NCBI GenBank assembly: GCA_030295235.1
Contig: AP026167.1
Coordinates: 1-64,000, forward strand
Length of the DNA: 64,000 nt
Direction of reading: 5' to 3'
Origin: Fistulifera solaris
Lineage: Eukaryota; Bacillariophyta; Bacillariophyceae; Naviculales; Stauroneidaceae
The notes under the pieces were generated by a model. It searched no databases, was not told the origin of the DNA, and was given only the letters and a program-made list of their open reading frames with translations. Position 1 is the first letter of the stretch; each line of letters starts with the position of its first letter. Below, one piece after another: positions 33,216 through 43,870 of the stretch. A program made the translations under genes and the position numbers.

Positions 33216-35191
33216 AGGGGGCTGGGGCTGGGGCTGAAGCTGTGGCTGTGGCTGTGGCGGATGATAGTGTCGATAACATGTGACGGCAATACCACCAGTC
33301 ACAGCGGCACCAATAACCGTACCCAAGGCACCAATGACCGCAATAACTATATCTTCACGACTTGTCGGCGGTGCTACTGGAGGGCTAGGTACAGTTGCTA
33401 CCGTGGGAGCGGAAATATTTACCGGGGCTGCGGTTGGAGCGGTAGGCTTTACCGGGGCTACCGTAGGAGTTGAACCTACCACCGGTTTCAGTGCTACGGG
33501 CGAAGGGGAAGCCATTACCGGAGCTACCGTAGGTGGGGTAGTGGTCATTTCAGGGGCTACCGGAGATAGGAAAGGAGCACCGGTGACACAGCCGCAGCAT
33601 ACTCGCTCTTGAAAAGGGCGCCCTTCTGTATCAGTATTGGCATTTAAGTTCGTTGGATACAAACTAGAATCTGAACATTGTGTCGCAATTGTCTGACCCA
33701 GATCGTCGATGCTGCAATCAGTGCACCGAGCTCCAAATCCTCCCGAAGCGTAACGGTATGAGTCCAACTCGCATGAGCTAATCCTGAATGCTGGGCAAGT
33801 TCCCACGGAACGAAGAGCCAACAACCTTATTGCCTCATCGACGTCTTCATCTTCCAGGGCAATTCGCAGCGCTTCCAGGGCGATGTCAATCGCTGCCACA
33901 CCAATAAAGAGTGGTGGTGACTTGGTACGATCGTAGACAGGAGCCGACACTGTGGTTCCCAGGATATTCGCTGTCCGGAATATGTAAGGTTCGACCCAAG
34001 CAGTAAAATATTGATTTTCTGCATTACCCAAGCCCAACGCAAAAAGTAAGTAATAGCTCGCCAGAGCTTCGACAATTCTTCGTCACTTTCAATCTTGGAC
34101 CATATTCCAAATTCAGTCAAACAGGCCAGCTCCGAGGGAAATGCGTGGACATTTTGATTTTCGGACTCATCCGCAATGGAATATGTGAAAAGTAGCACCG
34201 GTTTGCCTGTGACTGCAGTCGTCTGACTGATTCGGTTCTGCACCATAGTTTTGACATCAGCTGGGACGATACCGTCCGGTTCTGTCATGACTCCATCAGT
34301 GAAGAATAAAATACCGGAATTGCAACTGACAGCTGTACCATTTGTGAATGAGTTATCCAGAATATCAAAAGCCGTGCTTAGGCCATCCAACATATTGGTA
34401 CCTCTTCCGGTTCCTATGTTGTCGATGCTGTCTTTTAAAATTTTTTTGATTTCGTCAGTGGCCGCGTAAAGCAAGCCTTGATTAGCCACGACGGTCGTTG
34501 CCGCATTGAAAAAGACTATCGCAACTCGATCGCTCGTCGATAACGTATCAATGACGCGTTTGGCGGCTTGTTTCATGAGGCCTAAGCGGATTTCATTCAT
34601 CGAGCTCGAAATATCTAACACCAGCACAATATTCTTGGGGCCGGAGCTTCCTGCGACGTACCAGGGTCGCCCTGTGTTGTCATACGTTCCACAACCTTCG
34701 GAGGGAAATCCAGGAAGAATGCGGAAAGCCCCTTCCCTGGTTCCGAAATAAGAGGCGCGAGGGCTAATTCCTATTTCATCCCAAAACGCTTGGTCTTCCT
34801 GGATTCTCTGAGTGAGCCAGTCATCCATGAAACGACTGTAGCAAATCGCTTCGACGATCAGCGGGTCTGCCGGAGTCGCGTTGGGTGAGATGCGGTAGTT
34901 GCTTGTCGTCAAATCCTCCAACCCCGCGCATCCTGCGCCACAGGTATCTGTCCAGAATTTGGAAGGAGCCGAACACGTTAGATTCGGTAGCGCTGATTTG
35001 CACTCATCGTAATTCGCTGCCCCACACGTAGTCAACGAAACACAGCGATCCAGGTACAGCCGTTCGATTTCGTCGCGATAGGCCAGAACCATGCTCTCCA
35101 TCTTCGCAGTGACTTGATCAAACCGAGCCGTGTTCAGTCCGAAGACTGATCTTATCAAAAAGAAGAGTAAGAAAATGAGTCTTCTCATCAT
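33051..35191 (-). CDS. VWA-domain single-span membrane protein, one frameshift
   Basis: Signal peptide MMRRLIFLLFFLIRSVFG. Residues ~25-180 contain Cys pairs and WYVAGSSGPKN, resembling the VWA N-terminal region of calcium-channel alpha2-delta-type proteins. The von Willebrand A domain follows with a MIDAS: DISSS, then GRGTNML and FFTDG as the Thr and Asp loops. One base is lost near 34045; the frame then continues YLLFALGLGNAENQYFTAWV, a Cys-rich segment (CTDC...CCGC), a stalk of PTVAPV-type repeats (33580-33380), a membrane span IVIAVIGALGTVIGAA, and a short cytoplasmic tail of PNPNPQPP repeats ending at 33051. Probably a cell-surface adhesion or matrix-binding protein. Neither its orientation nor its composition links it to the WDL loci. 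Confidence 0.85.
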
Positions 35192-35753
35192 GCCTATTAG
35201 CTTGGTTTATTCTTTTACAACGCAAAGCAGAGTCGTAGAGGAAAATGAGCGACGGTAAGTGAGCGAGTGAGTGAGTGAGTGATGAGGGTGTGTGGCCGAC
35301 CAATAAAAGGTGCGTGAAGATGCGGATACAAAAATATCTAAAAAATTGTTGAAGAATCCGTGTATCTTGCGTGAGCTTGGCGTGCCCATCTCTTCACGCT
35401 GTCTCTCACAGAGACAAAAGGAAATAATGACAAAATAAATAATAATGGTAACCGGTTCGTACAATCCGTTGTCAAGTGCTTTGTAAGGTTACAATGAGTT
35501 CACCGCTCCCCGCTCCCCCATTCCTACTTCCTACTCTCCCTCCGCTCCCTTGCTTCCTCCACATGGTAAACTGTACGACCACTTTTACTTATTCCTATCA
35601 CTCAAAGGAGTATAATCCTTTGTATCACTCCTCCCCCTGTGCATATTCTCGACTGTCCGAGATACATGTAAAGACAGTACATATGATACACGCCAAGGCT
35701 TTGCTGCCATGTCAGTCCCGAGTGCGGTGAAAACGTGACAGAATATTGTATGG

Positions 35754-36244
35754 TACCTGGTACAAAAGCTACAAGTGCCGGAACTTGGAATAAATTATCG
35801 CCTCCCGCCTCCGTAGCTTATTATTTTCACTTTCAGAGTAAAAGTTTATGAGAGGGAGCGCGTACAAAATGTGCAGCGACACGGATCAGCTTTTCGTGAG
35901 ATTTACGTGTAAGGTCTTACTGTGACAAACAATAAGAAACAAGTGAAATTGAGCATCGGTACAAGTGAGTACCTGGTATCGATATAATATATAATATAAT
36001 AATAAAATCTTAATTTTGTCGATTGAATGAAATTTTCAGTTTCAACGGGTTTATATGAGATACGAGTTTTGCTGTCGAAGATTTTTGGCCGCGAAAATTT
36101 TCTGGTTTTCTCGCGGATGTGAGCTCAATCTACTTTTTAACTTATCACAGAATTGTCTGTCTACAGAGTCTCTGTCTTTAAATTTAAGAAGCAATATTTG
36201 GTACTCGTGACTCGTTGCATGGAGTGTACACATCTTACCTGGTA
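35754..36244. promoter_or_regulatory. Cluster of three TACCTGGTA elements
   Basis: Exact copies at 35754-35762, 35970-35978 and 36236-36244, all in the same orientation and within 490 bp. This is the densest group in the window and lies between the divergent VWA gene (minus) and the small membrane-protein gene (plus). Confidence 0.45.
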
Positions 36245-36463
36245 GCTCGTTTACAAAGAACTTTTACCAAGATTTGGTGAACAATTTATGGGTACTAGGT
36301 ACTAGGTAGTGAAAAGATAGTTTGCCCGTTTGCCCTGTCATTCACCTTACTGGGAATCCCAGGTGCATGGGGCGGTTGGCGGTTTTGTCACTTCACTACG
36401 AGGTACCACGTCCACTGGACATGACGACATGACCATGTCAATGTCTCTGGTCAAGCAAAGGAG

Positions 36464-36698
36464 TACTCCGTAAATGTTACACATACTCCTTTGCGTCAAG
36501 TGCAAGTGCTGCACAATCGGATCCCAAAGATACAACGTAAAACGGTATTGAATTATTCACGTTTTTTTTGTGATTATAGTCTCTGTGATGAGAGAAATGC
36601 TGCACGTTGAAATTCTGCCTCTTGTACAAGATTCTACGTAGCATCTACGACGAGGCAGAATTTTAACGCCGTTTCCGTATCAAGCAAGATACGGAGTA
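36464..36698. promoter_or_regulatory. Pair of TACTCCGTA / TACGGAGTA elements
   Basis: TACTCCGTA at 36464-36472 and its complement TACGGAGTA at 36690-36698, in opposite orientation 226 bp apart, upstream of the start codon at 36842. Confidence 0.4.
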
Positions 36699-36841
36699 GA
36701 AATCCTTCAAGAATCCACGACTCATGAAAGATGATGATCAAAGCTTGACACCCGCAACCCTTGCATGAAACAAGTCTCATAATTTTTCTTCGTTGTCCCG
36801 TCCCTTTTCGACTTGATAAGCAGCACAAGCTTACAGGAACG

Positions 36842-37171
36842 ATGATGAAAGTATTTCTTTTACTTTTTTTGACAACCTGCAGATGCGTGACAAGTGATCC
36901 TTCCCTACGTTCGCCAGCATTTGCAACGCCTGCCTCTCCTGTTCCTGTGGTTGCACCGATATTGTCGTCCCCTCCTTCGCTGGTGCTTGTGGAGCCGTCT
37001 TCGTTTCCGGCATTGCCAGTAGATGATGATGGAAGCCATGGAGGTGATGGAAATGATAGTGGTGTGTGTCGTTTTGGTATATCCAAGCAAGGATGTGTGA
37101 CCTTATTTGTCGTCAGTGCAATGCTTCCTTTGGTGTCCATCATGTGTGGCAAATGGTACTTGTATTATTAG
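36842..37171 (+). CDS. Small stalked membrane protein, unrecognised
   Basis: 109 residues from the first Met of MMKVFLLLFLTTCRCVTSDP; an in-frame ATG at 36761 would add a 27-residue leader that hides this signal peptide. Signal peptide (~1-18), then a Pro/Ser/Val/Ala stretch (PASPVPVVAP, LSSPPSLVLVEPSS), an acidic Gly/Asp patch (DDDGSHGGDGND), and a C-terminal hydrophobic segment CVTLFVVSAMLPLVSIMCG ending KWYLYY. The layout of signal, Pro-rich stalk and membrane span is a reduced version of the proteins at 33051 and 59342. No known family. It could be a chance frame, but the ordered features argue for a gene. Confidence 0.5.
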   Translation: MMKVFLLLFLTTCRCVTSDPSLRSPAFATPASPVPVVAPILSSPPSLVLVEPSSFPALPVDDDGSHGGDGNDSGVCRFGISKQGCVTLFVVSAMLPLVSIMCGKWYLYY

Positions 37172-37370
37172 TACATGAAATAATTCAGACAACCCTAGCA
37201 CGGAGGCAGAATTAAATTTATTATTTCAGGCAGTGCGATTGGAGAGGATGCTAAAATAATACAATTGTTTACCCCCTATATAGTATCACACAAAAGCTAA
37301 TAATGCAAACATCATATGAACGATCCTTCTCATTGCGTTCGAACAGCAAGTAACCACTACAGGCTTTTTC

Positions 37371-37802
37371 CTACGTCAACGTCCATTCAGGACAGAAAGT
37401 CAATCTGACATGCACTTCCACAAATATTTCAGTACGGTGACTGAAGATCAACACACTGTACGGATAGATTGGCGACAGGAACACATGTTCCGCTTTCAGC
37501 ACCCCCATCGTGAATGATTCAACCATCCAGTCCAGTTCCAAAAGGCGTTCCAAACGCGTGCGGCGGCCAACAACCATGTTGTCGTCTTTCCCACACGCCA
37601 TACCCAGGCAACCAAAGCGTAACTGTACCGTTGTCTTGTCATGGAGACCACTGCTCGTGTTGAAGTGTGCCTTGACGAATTCCAATTTCAAGGGAAAAGT
37701 AATGGCCGCCGGTATTAAAGCCTGCTCAGGTCTCCAGTTTCCTACTTCGAGCTTCACCTGATTCGGATCTCCTCTACATTTAGTGCAAAACGAACTCTTC
37801 AA
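37371..37802 (-). pseudogene. WDL relic, middle section
   Basis: NQVKLEVGNWRPEQALIPAA matches the NP.R/W..EQ..ILAT block; ITFPLKLEFV, TTVQLRFGCLGM (FGSL block), RLERLLELDWMVESFTMGVL and AEHVFLSP (LLPFSAK block) follow in order. N-domain and C-terminal part are lost. It abuts a plus-strand relic at about 37830. Confidence 0.65.
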
Positions 37803-37829
37803 TTGTTGAAATCTCTATCATTTCTGACA

Positions 37830-38180
37830 AGCAAGAGGCGCCATTTATACGTCGCTGCCCTTTTTGGCAGAGCCGCACGCAGATACTTGACACTCATCCA
37901 ACAAGACTTGTCAGCTTTACAGCCCATTAGTTTTTTTTCACAACACAACTCGTTCTCTCGTAGGAACACAGACAAAGCTTTGTTGAGGGTCTCGAAAAAA
38001 CGGCAATCGCCCTGTGAGTTGTTGGATATTGTGTCTCTGCGAGTAAATCGGTGATGAGTCGTTGAGAATATTTGGAGCGTCTATTTGAACTCGATTGTAT
38101 CATCAATTCACCTCAGATAGGATTCCTGGACGAAAAATTGCAATTTCACCATTTGGTGCCAGGGTAAAGGGCGATTCAGT
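37830..38180 (+). pseudogene. WDL relic, plus strand, middle section
   Basis: Across several frames: SNKTCQLYSPLV and SLVGTQ align with SN.TRCISFIVSNL...LLGTR of the 26384 copy; ALLRVSKKRQSPCELL with the FVVALE.RQHSFGSL block; YLERLFELDCIINS and GFLDEKLQ with the NLERL.LD..IDKL region. It lies back to back with the minus-strand relic ending at 37802, so two unrelated fragments meet in inverted orientation. Confidence 0.55.
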
Positions 38181-38251
38181 GATGCATTTAACTGCACCAA
38201 TTTGATGAGTAGCTTCAAAAAGCATCCAGTCTCTGTATATCTACTAGTGCC

Positions 38252-39884
38252 TTAGCATTCTTTTCGAGCTGCCTTCTTAACGTCACGTGGCAGATGGACA
38301 TGGATTTTGCGTTTGAAAACATTCTTGGGAGTAGATTCTGGACGAATCGAGAGCGATACGGCTTCTTCAGCTCCCATTCCCTCAGTATCAAAATTGATAT
38401 CGACTATGATCTCGCACAGAATATCCACATGATTCGATAACAACAATGCCGTGTACTGAGCATTGTGTAAGCCGCTCTCCAGCAAAGCCGACACCACTAA
38501 CAATGGTCGCAAATCGGACGACTCATTGACTAGCTTTGCCGACCCACAATAAAAATCGATTGAGCGCATAGATTCTGTCGATAGTGGTACCATTGGTTAT
38601 TCTCTTGCCGCTGTGATCCAGTACTGAAATGTTCCGTAATCGATAAGAGACCGCCCTGGTCTGGAGTCATCGAAGTAGTAATCGTTGTCATTGAAGGTCA
38701 GTATGCGAAACGTACGGAGTTCTTTGTGTTCTTCCATAGCATACCAAATAGCCGGTAAATGATGAGCCATATCCACCCAATCTAATCGAAAACCAAATGC
38801 GTCAATAATGGATTTGCATTGATAAAACTGATCAACGCATCAGCAATACGAGCTGTAACCTCGACTGTTGCGAAATCTTCATAATGCACATTACAACTCA
38901 AGGCCAATTCCAAATTAAACTTTGTAAAATGACCTAAAGTGGTCATACGATTCAACATTGCAATCAAGAACTGATCGCAGACTTCCCAGACGTCCGAACA
39001 GACGTTGACACTCAAATTTTTGCCGGGATATCAAGAGAATGGAAGTCTTCCGGTCGGACACACCTTGCGTCGAAGAAGTAGTCGAGAGAATTCACCTTGG
39101 CAGAGAATGGCAGGAGAGCTTGGTCCTTATACACAGACCTAATTTTGAGCTCATCCAACATTTCAAGCTGATAAAGACGTTCCATATTTTCCCGAGTGAG
39201 CATGCCGAATGCCACGTATCCAAGACAGAGAGAACCAAACAGAGACTTTTGTTTTTCGAGTGCTTCGATAAAGGCTGTTCCACTATCAGTAAATGTAACG
39301 AAGCCACTTTTACTGCAAAACGTCAATCGAAGTGGATAGGGTCGCGTTGCCAGAACAACGCCTTGTTGCGCTGTCCATGTTCCTTCATCAATACTGATCG
39401 CTCGTTGCGGATTTGCATCCAAGATCTGAGCGAGTTGTTCCGGGTGAAAAGCGGCAAAGTCGAAGGCCCGGTCCTCGTCGAACCTGCGATATCCGATCTC
39501 GAGAGCGGCCTGGCCTCTCCCAGAATGCTGTAAAGACCAGAACCATGCTGCTGTTTCAGCAATAATAGCATTCGATGCACCGTAAATGGCACATTTTAAT
39601 CTTTTCTTGTGTTTTCCGACATCATAGAGAGCAAAGAATAGCTTTCGCTCTTGATAAAGCATATCCGCAGAAGCGCTGAAGCATACAATCGTCCCATTTT
39701 TCCACCAGATCGACATGCAGTGACGAATTTCCGGAAGAATTTCATCGAGAACACTCGGTTCTCGTACAAATTGGTAAATCGCAATACCAAATCCGTGCGT
39801 TTCTTTCTCGCGAAATGCCCTTTGCTCGGGTGAAAGTCGTTCCTTCGGAATGAGCTCGAGGAATTCTTGTTTAATTTCCTCCAT
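38252..39884 (-). pseudogene. WDL family gene with four frame changes
   Basis: Starts MEEIKQEFLELIPKERLSPE at 39884 and is open for 290 codons: IAIYQFVREPSVLDEILPE, MSIWWKNGTIVCFSA, CAIYGASNAIIAETAAWFWS, FHPEQLAQILDANPQRA, GTWTAQQGVVLATRPYPL, KSLFGSLCLGY, LLPFSAKVNSLDYFF. Changes occur at the T5 run 39017-39021, near 38797, near 38665, and at the A5 run 38551-38555; each is consistent with one lost base. Later blocks: TTLGHFTKFNLEL, INANPLLTHLVF, AMEEHKELRTFRI, ISVLDHSGKRITNGTTIDRI, TALLLSNHVDILCEI. The tail is FKRKIHVHLPRDVKKAARKE. IWWKNGT replaces IWRDNET. Confidence 0.83.
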
Positions 39885-40223
39885 TTTGCGATCCTAAACG
39901 TTGATTCAATCTCTGTTTCGCAAATTGTTGCCCTCGGCAAAGAAAAGACGATTATCAAGGCTCCAACTCTATTGAAGTGGTCGCGATGAATGTCAACAGT
40001 GCTTATTGCAAAATAATAAATATCAAAGTAAAAAAGCGTGCACGCCGCATCGTTAACCTCCGGGTCTTGACAAACATGAGTCACACTATCATGCGCTGGT
40101 TCTCTATAATAATACTCCGTAGTTGATTTTGTATCGAACGATATCAATAAATATTTTGCGTTATATCCATTATCTTTCTTTCCGCGACGATTAAATAATT
40201 AGTAAAAAGAATTCGCAGTGAAG
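39885..40223. promoter_or_regulatory. Divergent promoter region with shared block
   Basis: Between a minus-strand start (39884) and a plus-strand start (40224). AACCTCCGGGTCTTGAC followed by GAGTCA occupies 40055-40083 and matches 46555-46583 base for base in spacing. TACTCCGTA lies at 40113-40121. No gene supported. Confidence 0.5.
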
Positions 40224-40855
40224 ATGAAAGCGCAACAGCAAACTATCGACAAGGAAGCCCAGTTAGTTGTTTCCTCGCTTCTTGAAGAGAACTACGGATC
40301 TATTATTTATAGCGTTTACTCGAAAGCCAAGCAACCATGGTGAAATCGGATGGTTAAAATATTTGAATTCCGAATATTGCGTTACAGTGCTTAATGAGAG
40401 AATTGAATCGGCACGACGAGACATTCGTCCTTATTGCATTTTCGATTCAGCATGGCGAAGTTCTCCCTTCAAATAATCATCGGGAACACAAAAAACAACG
40501 TATACTTTAAAATTGTACTCATTCTTCCAGTGACTGCTTCTTGACTCGATAAAGAGGCTGGCGGCTGAGGAAATCTTACTAGTCTATGCTGGAAAGGTTA
40601 CTCGATTGCATAACTTCTTTGGGTTTCGGACTTTTCTGGCGAGAGCATCACGAATGGGAACACCATCGAAGAGACCTACGTTATGAACAACCTCTATACG
40701 CGATTCACAATCATTGCGAAGGAGCCTATTTCGGTGTGACCATTAAAAACACGACGTTGCACATTGCACACTGACATGTTTTGCGAGCTTCTTGATGGTG
40801 TGATTCTAAATAGCGATAATCATATTTTGACTGCTGCAGGACCAGTGATCGAGTA
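40224..40855 (+). pseudogene. WDL internal-deletion derivative, plus strand
   Basis: N-terminus MKAQQQTIDKEAQLVV is nearly the start of the 14196-15895 copy (MEAQQQTVDKKALLVL). After a short, frame-broken N-domain (YSVYSKAKQPW..., LNSEYCVTVLNERIES) it passes to C-terminal sequence: YSMLERLLDCITSLGF, then in a second frame NGNTIEETYVMNNLYTRFTI and IAKEPISV, then HTDMFCELLDGVILNSDNH and a stop near 40855. The middle domain and most of the LRR part are gone. End sequence NSDNHILTAAGPVIE parallels SDDDNVDAARPVLEQ of the intact 47003 gene. Confidence 0.75.
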
Positions 40856-41222
40856 AACGGAAATGTGTTCTTTTGATGCGTCGCATGAGGCAGCTGCTAA
40901 TCTGAAGCGCAACAGGGGGAAGTAAATTTGATGCATGAACGAGTCGATGTTATGTTACTGACGTTTTCGTTCGTGACCTGCGTTTCCCACTTTTGGAGAT
41001 AACTTTTTGCGGCGCGTTGATTCAACAATACGATCAATGGCAGCTTAATGTAATTTAAGTCGAAACGCCATTGTTTTCATAATCAGAAAGAAAAGCGACA
41101 TGCAATAGAACGAGTAAAAGTTAAGAGCTGATCCACAGCAAAGTCGTAAGGCATTGCGAAACATTAAATAATCGAATGAGGGGTACTGGAGCCACGTGAA
41201 TAACTTTTCCGAAAAGTAACAT
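40856..41222. other. Spacer, nothing recognised
   Basis: 3' flank shared by converging loci (40224 plus, 41223 minus). No gene or repeat seen. Confidence 0.4.
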
Positions 41223-42780
41223 TCAAGGAGGCACTTCCTCCAGATTCGTACCATCTACTAATTCCCAAAGGACGTCCGTATGTTGAGACAACAGCAGACC
41301 CGTATACTGGAAAGATGCGGAAGCCTTTTCCAACGCCACCGCGAAGAGCACTGGTCGCAATTCTACCGACTCCTCCGTCAGCGACAAAGATCCATTGAAA
41401 AAATAATTCAATGCATAAAGCTGATCGATACTGGTCTTGTTGGTGATCTTCTTGCCGTCCCTTTTTATAACTGTGACGTTTCGGTTGCAAGAAAGCAAGC
41501 GTTCCAGTGCCAGATAGAAATCTTGGCATGTATCTTGGACTTCCATGTCATCCAATATGATTGTACGTAGCTGTTTGTGCTCCCCAATGGTATGATAGAG
41601 AGATTCCCAGTGGGGAGCATGCTGGAAGCGCTGGTCAAAGTCGTACACTTTCAAATACCTCAAATTTGGATTGCTCTTTATAGCACCAGTCAACGCTTGT
41701 ACACACGATTCCATGTCATTCACCCTCTCGTAACTCCGTATAGAAATGCCCAATCTTACAAAATGGCCCAGCTGAGCCACTCGATCGAAAAATGCGATCA
41801 ACCAGTCACTCAGGTCGTCCTCTTTTGCGAATAAAACCATAGATCCAAGTCGTTTGTCACAATAGTCAGCGCTTCGAAATCGTTTGGCTGGATGTGACTG
41901 TCTATGACCCCGTAACTGAGTGCATTTACCTTGGCAGAGAATGGAAGAAGGACAATCTCTGGGTCGAGACCGTAAATTCTAAGTTTATCGATGATCCAGT
42001 CAAGTTGCGTCAACCGTTCAAAATTGACGCGATTCATTCGAGTGCTATGATAAAAGCCCCTCCAATTTCCAGCGAACCAAAGGAAGATCGTCGTTCTTCC
42101 AAACTATTAAAAAACTCAGTGCCGTCCTCGTCCTTGTTTGCCGTGTTACCCAAATCGCCATGATCCCCAAAAATAATTTCCAAAATTAAAGGGAAAGTTC
42201 GTGTCGCCAATATCTTGGCCTGTTCGAGACTCCAGCTTCCTACTCGGAGCACTAATGTGCGTGTCGGATTCGATTCCAAGATACGAATCAGTTGTTGTGG
42301 TCGAAAGGCGGCAAAATCAAAATTTCCACGCACTTCTCCAGCGCACAATCCGTGTTGAAAGATGTCTTGAACGTACAGCGGGGCTCCGCCAAAATCGAGA
42401 GACCAGAAAAAAGTCGCCGTCTCGGCGATGGCTTCGTCCGTTTTGCCACAAATTGCACCGTACGCTTGGTCATCGATTGTAAAATAGAGGCTGCGATGTT
42501 TCATTTGAAAACGATAGTAGGATACATTATATAGGAGAAGGAATGTTTCATTGTCACGCCATATAATAGGTTGCCAAACCAGAATAATGTGTAGAAGATC
42601 ACCGAAATGCTTTGGATCACCGAGATGCTTTGGCTCACGAGAAAATTGAAAAATTGGGACTTCAATTTCATCGAACAAGTCTTTTCGGAATTCCTTTTGT
42701 GCAAGAGAAAGTTGATCTTCCGGAATGGGCTTCAAGAGAAGCTCTTTGTTGTTATGAGTCTGAGTTTGCGTCATGTGCAT
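41223..42780 (-). CDS. WDL family protein, two frameshifts
   Basis: Starts MHMTQTQTHNNKELLLKPIP at 42780. The N-domain carries a small tandem duplication in the REP block (REPKHLGDPKHFGDL). Then QPIIWRDNETFLLLY, AICGKTDEAIAETATFFWSL, FRPQQLIRILESNPTRT, GSWSLEQAKILATRTFPL, RRSSFGSLEIGG. One base is lost just before MNRVNFERLTQLDW (about 42036), and one in the T4 run 41823-41826 before EDDLSDWLIAFFDR. Later: VAQLGHFVRLGISI, IKSNPNLRYLKV, LERLLSCNRNVTVI, NKTSIDQLYALNYFFNGS, FQYTGLLLSQHTDVLWELVD. It ends without a basic tail. Otherwise full length and well conserved. Confidence 0.85.
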
Positions 42781-43239
42781 TGATGGATTTACTGTTTCTT
42801 GTCAGCGTTTCTATTTTCAGCTTCTATTTTAGATGATTCAAGTATTATTACCTTTCAAATAAATATATTGTGGCTCACGCCTGGGAGGCGGAAAAGTTAC
42901 GCTGCACGGTACGGAGCAAGAAGTACAAGTACAACGCACTACCAGGTACAGTACCTGGTAGCAGCAGACGGAGATAGTCTTACCAGTACTTTGTAGGCTA
43001 CTTACTAGAGGAGTGATGAGTGTAACGTAAGAAATCCAGCAAACTGTCATACCGGTAGCGCCTGACAATAACTAGAGAAATAGTATGGTAACGATGTGAA
43101 TGTGAGGAAAAAATAACGGAACCTGGTGTGTTGCGGCACATCAGCTACATTAGGCAGGCAGCAGGCAGCACAACCACTTGCACTTGCACGCAATCGAATA
43201 TCAAAGTCAACTGTGTATTCATCGATAGATATTCGCGTG
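42781..43239. other. Spacer containing an inverted pair of 9-mers
   Basis: Upstream of the 41223-42780 gene. Its notable element is the inverted pair at 42940-42960. No gene supported. Confidence 0.45.
42940..42960. promoter_or_regulatory. Inverted pair TACCAGGTA - CAG - TACCTGGTA
   Basis: Two copies of the recurrent 9-mer face each other across three bases, making a 21-base near-perfect palindrome about 160 bp upstream of the WDL start at 42780. This is the form expected of a site bound by a dimeric protein, although that is inference. Confidence 0.5.
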
Positions 43240-43870
43240 GTCATGGCAGCCAATGATTTTGTCGTTGATTTAGACCTGTTTAAAAATCTCGATCAAGTAT
43301 TGTTAGCGGAACATGTTTTTCCAGAGAAATACAGCGCCACGTCACAAAAATGATTGAATAGTTTAATTGATTGATGAGATCCAGCAAAGATTTGAAAGAT
43401 GTTTCCTGAGACACGTCCTATACTGAGTAAAGCAAGCTCGACGTCATTTAGATACTCCATTACTGAGGGAGTATGGCCAATCGGAAGGTCAACAATGGAA
43501 CACTTTGGTCGGTCCTTGGCATTCTTGCATCGCTTGCAGATAGAGAGGGTGACAACTCCTTTGGGTTTTGTGACTACGCTTCTTGGCGATATAGTAAGCT
43601 TTGTAATAGCCTTTCTGTCCTTTGAAGAGAGCTTAAACACTGCTATGGAGGAACCGAATACTCTTCGTGAAAAAATGTCTTGAAGCACCAGGAATATTGG
43701 TCTTCTTTTGCCATTCCCTTGATAAAAAAGAATCCTTAGAAATTACGTCGGGAGTTGGCTTCGTGGAGAAGAACGTCGCTACACGCAACACGCTTTTATC
43801 ATTGCGCTTTGCAAATATCCGTCGCTCTCTGTGTGCAACCGTAATGAGGTTCGTACTTTGCACTCCTCTT
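43240..43870 (-). mobile_element. Decayed Helitron-type fragment (DUF6570-like)
   Basis: The minus-strand frame 43688-43293 holds LSICKRCKNAKDRPKCSIVD, LPIGHTPSVMEYLNDVELAL and GNIFQIFAGSHQSIKLFNHF. The pattern C..C...PK.SI, GH.P..L..L.DVE.ALLS, F..F.G.HQ.IK.F resembles the DUF6570-type domain found in proteins carried by Helitron transposons. The upstream frame (43863-43633) continues the relic. No Rep or Pif1 helicase motifs and no terminal hairpin are visible, so only a fragment remains. Assignment is from motif memory, not a search. Confidence 0.5.

Larger units (their letters stand above)
35192..36841. other. Long intergenic region with repeated 9-mers
   Basis: Upstream of the VWA gene. 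It contains a GAGT microsatellite (about 35258-35283), a C/T-rich stretch (35500-35570), three TACCTGGTA sites, two TACTCCGTA/TACGGAGTA sites (36464, 36690) and ACTAGGTACTAGGTA near 36297-36308. No gene supported on either strand. Confidence 0.5.
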
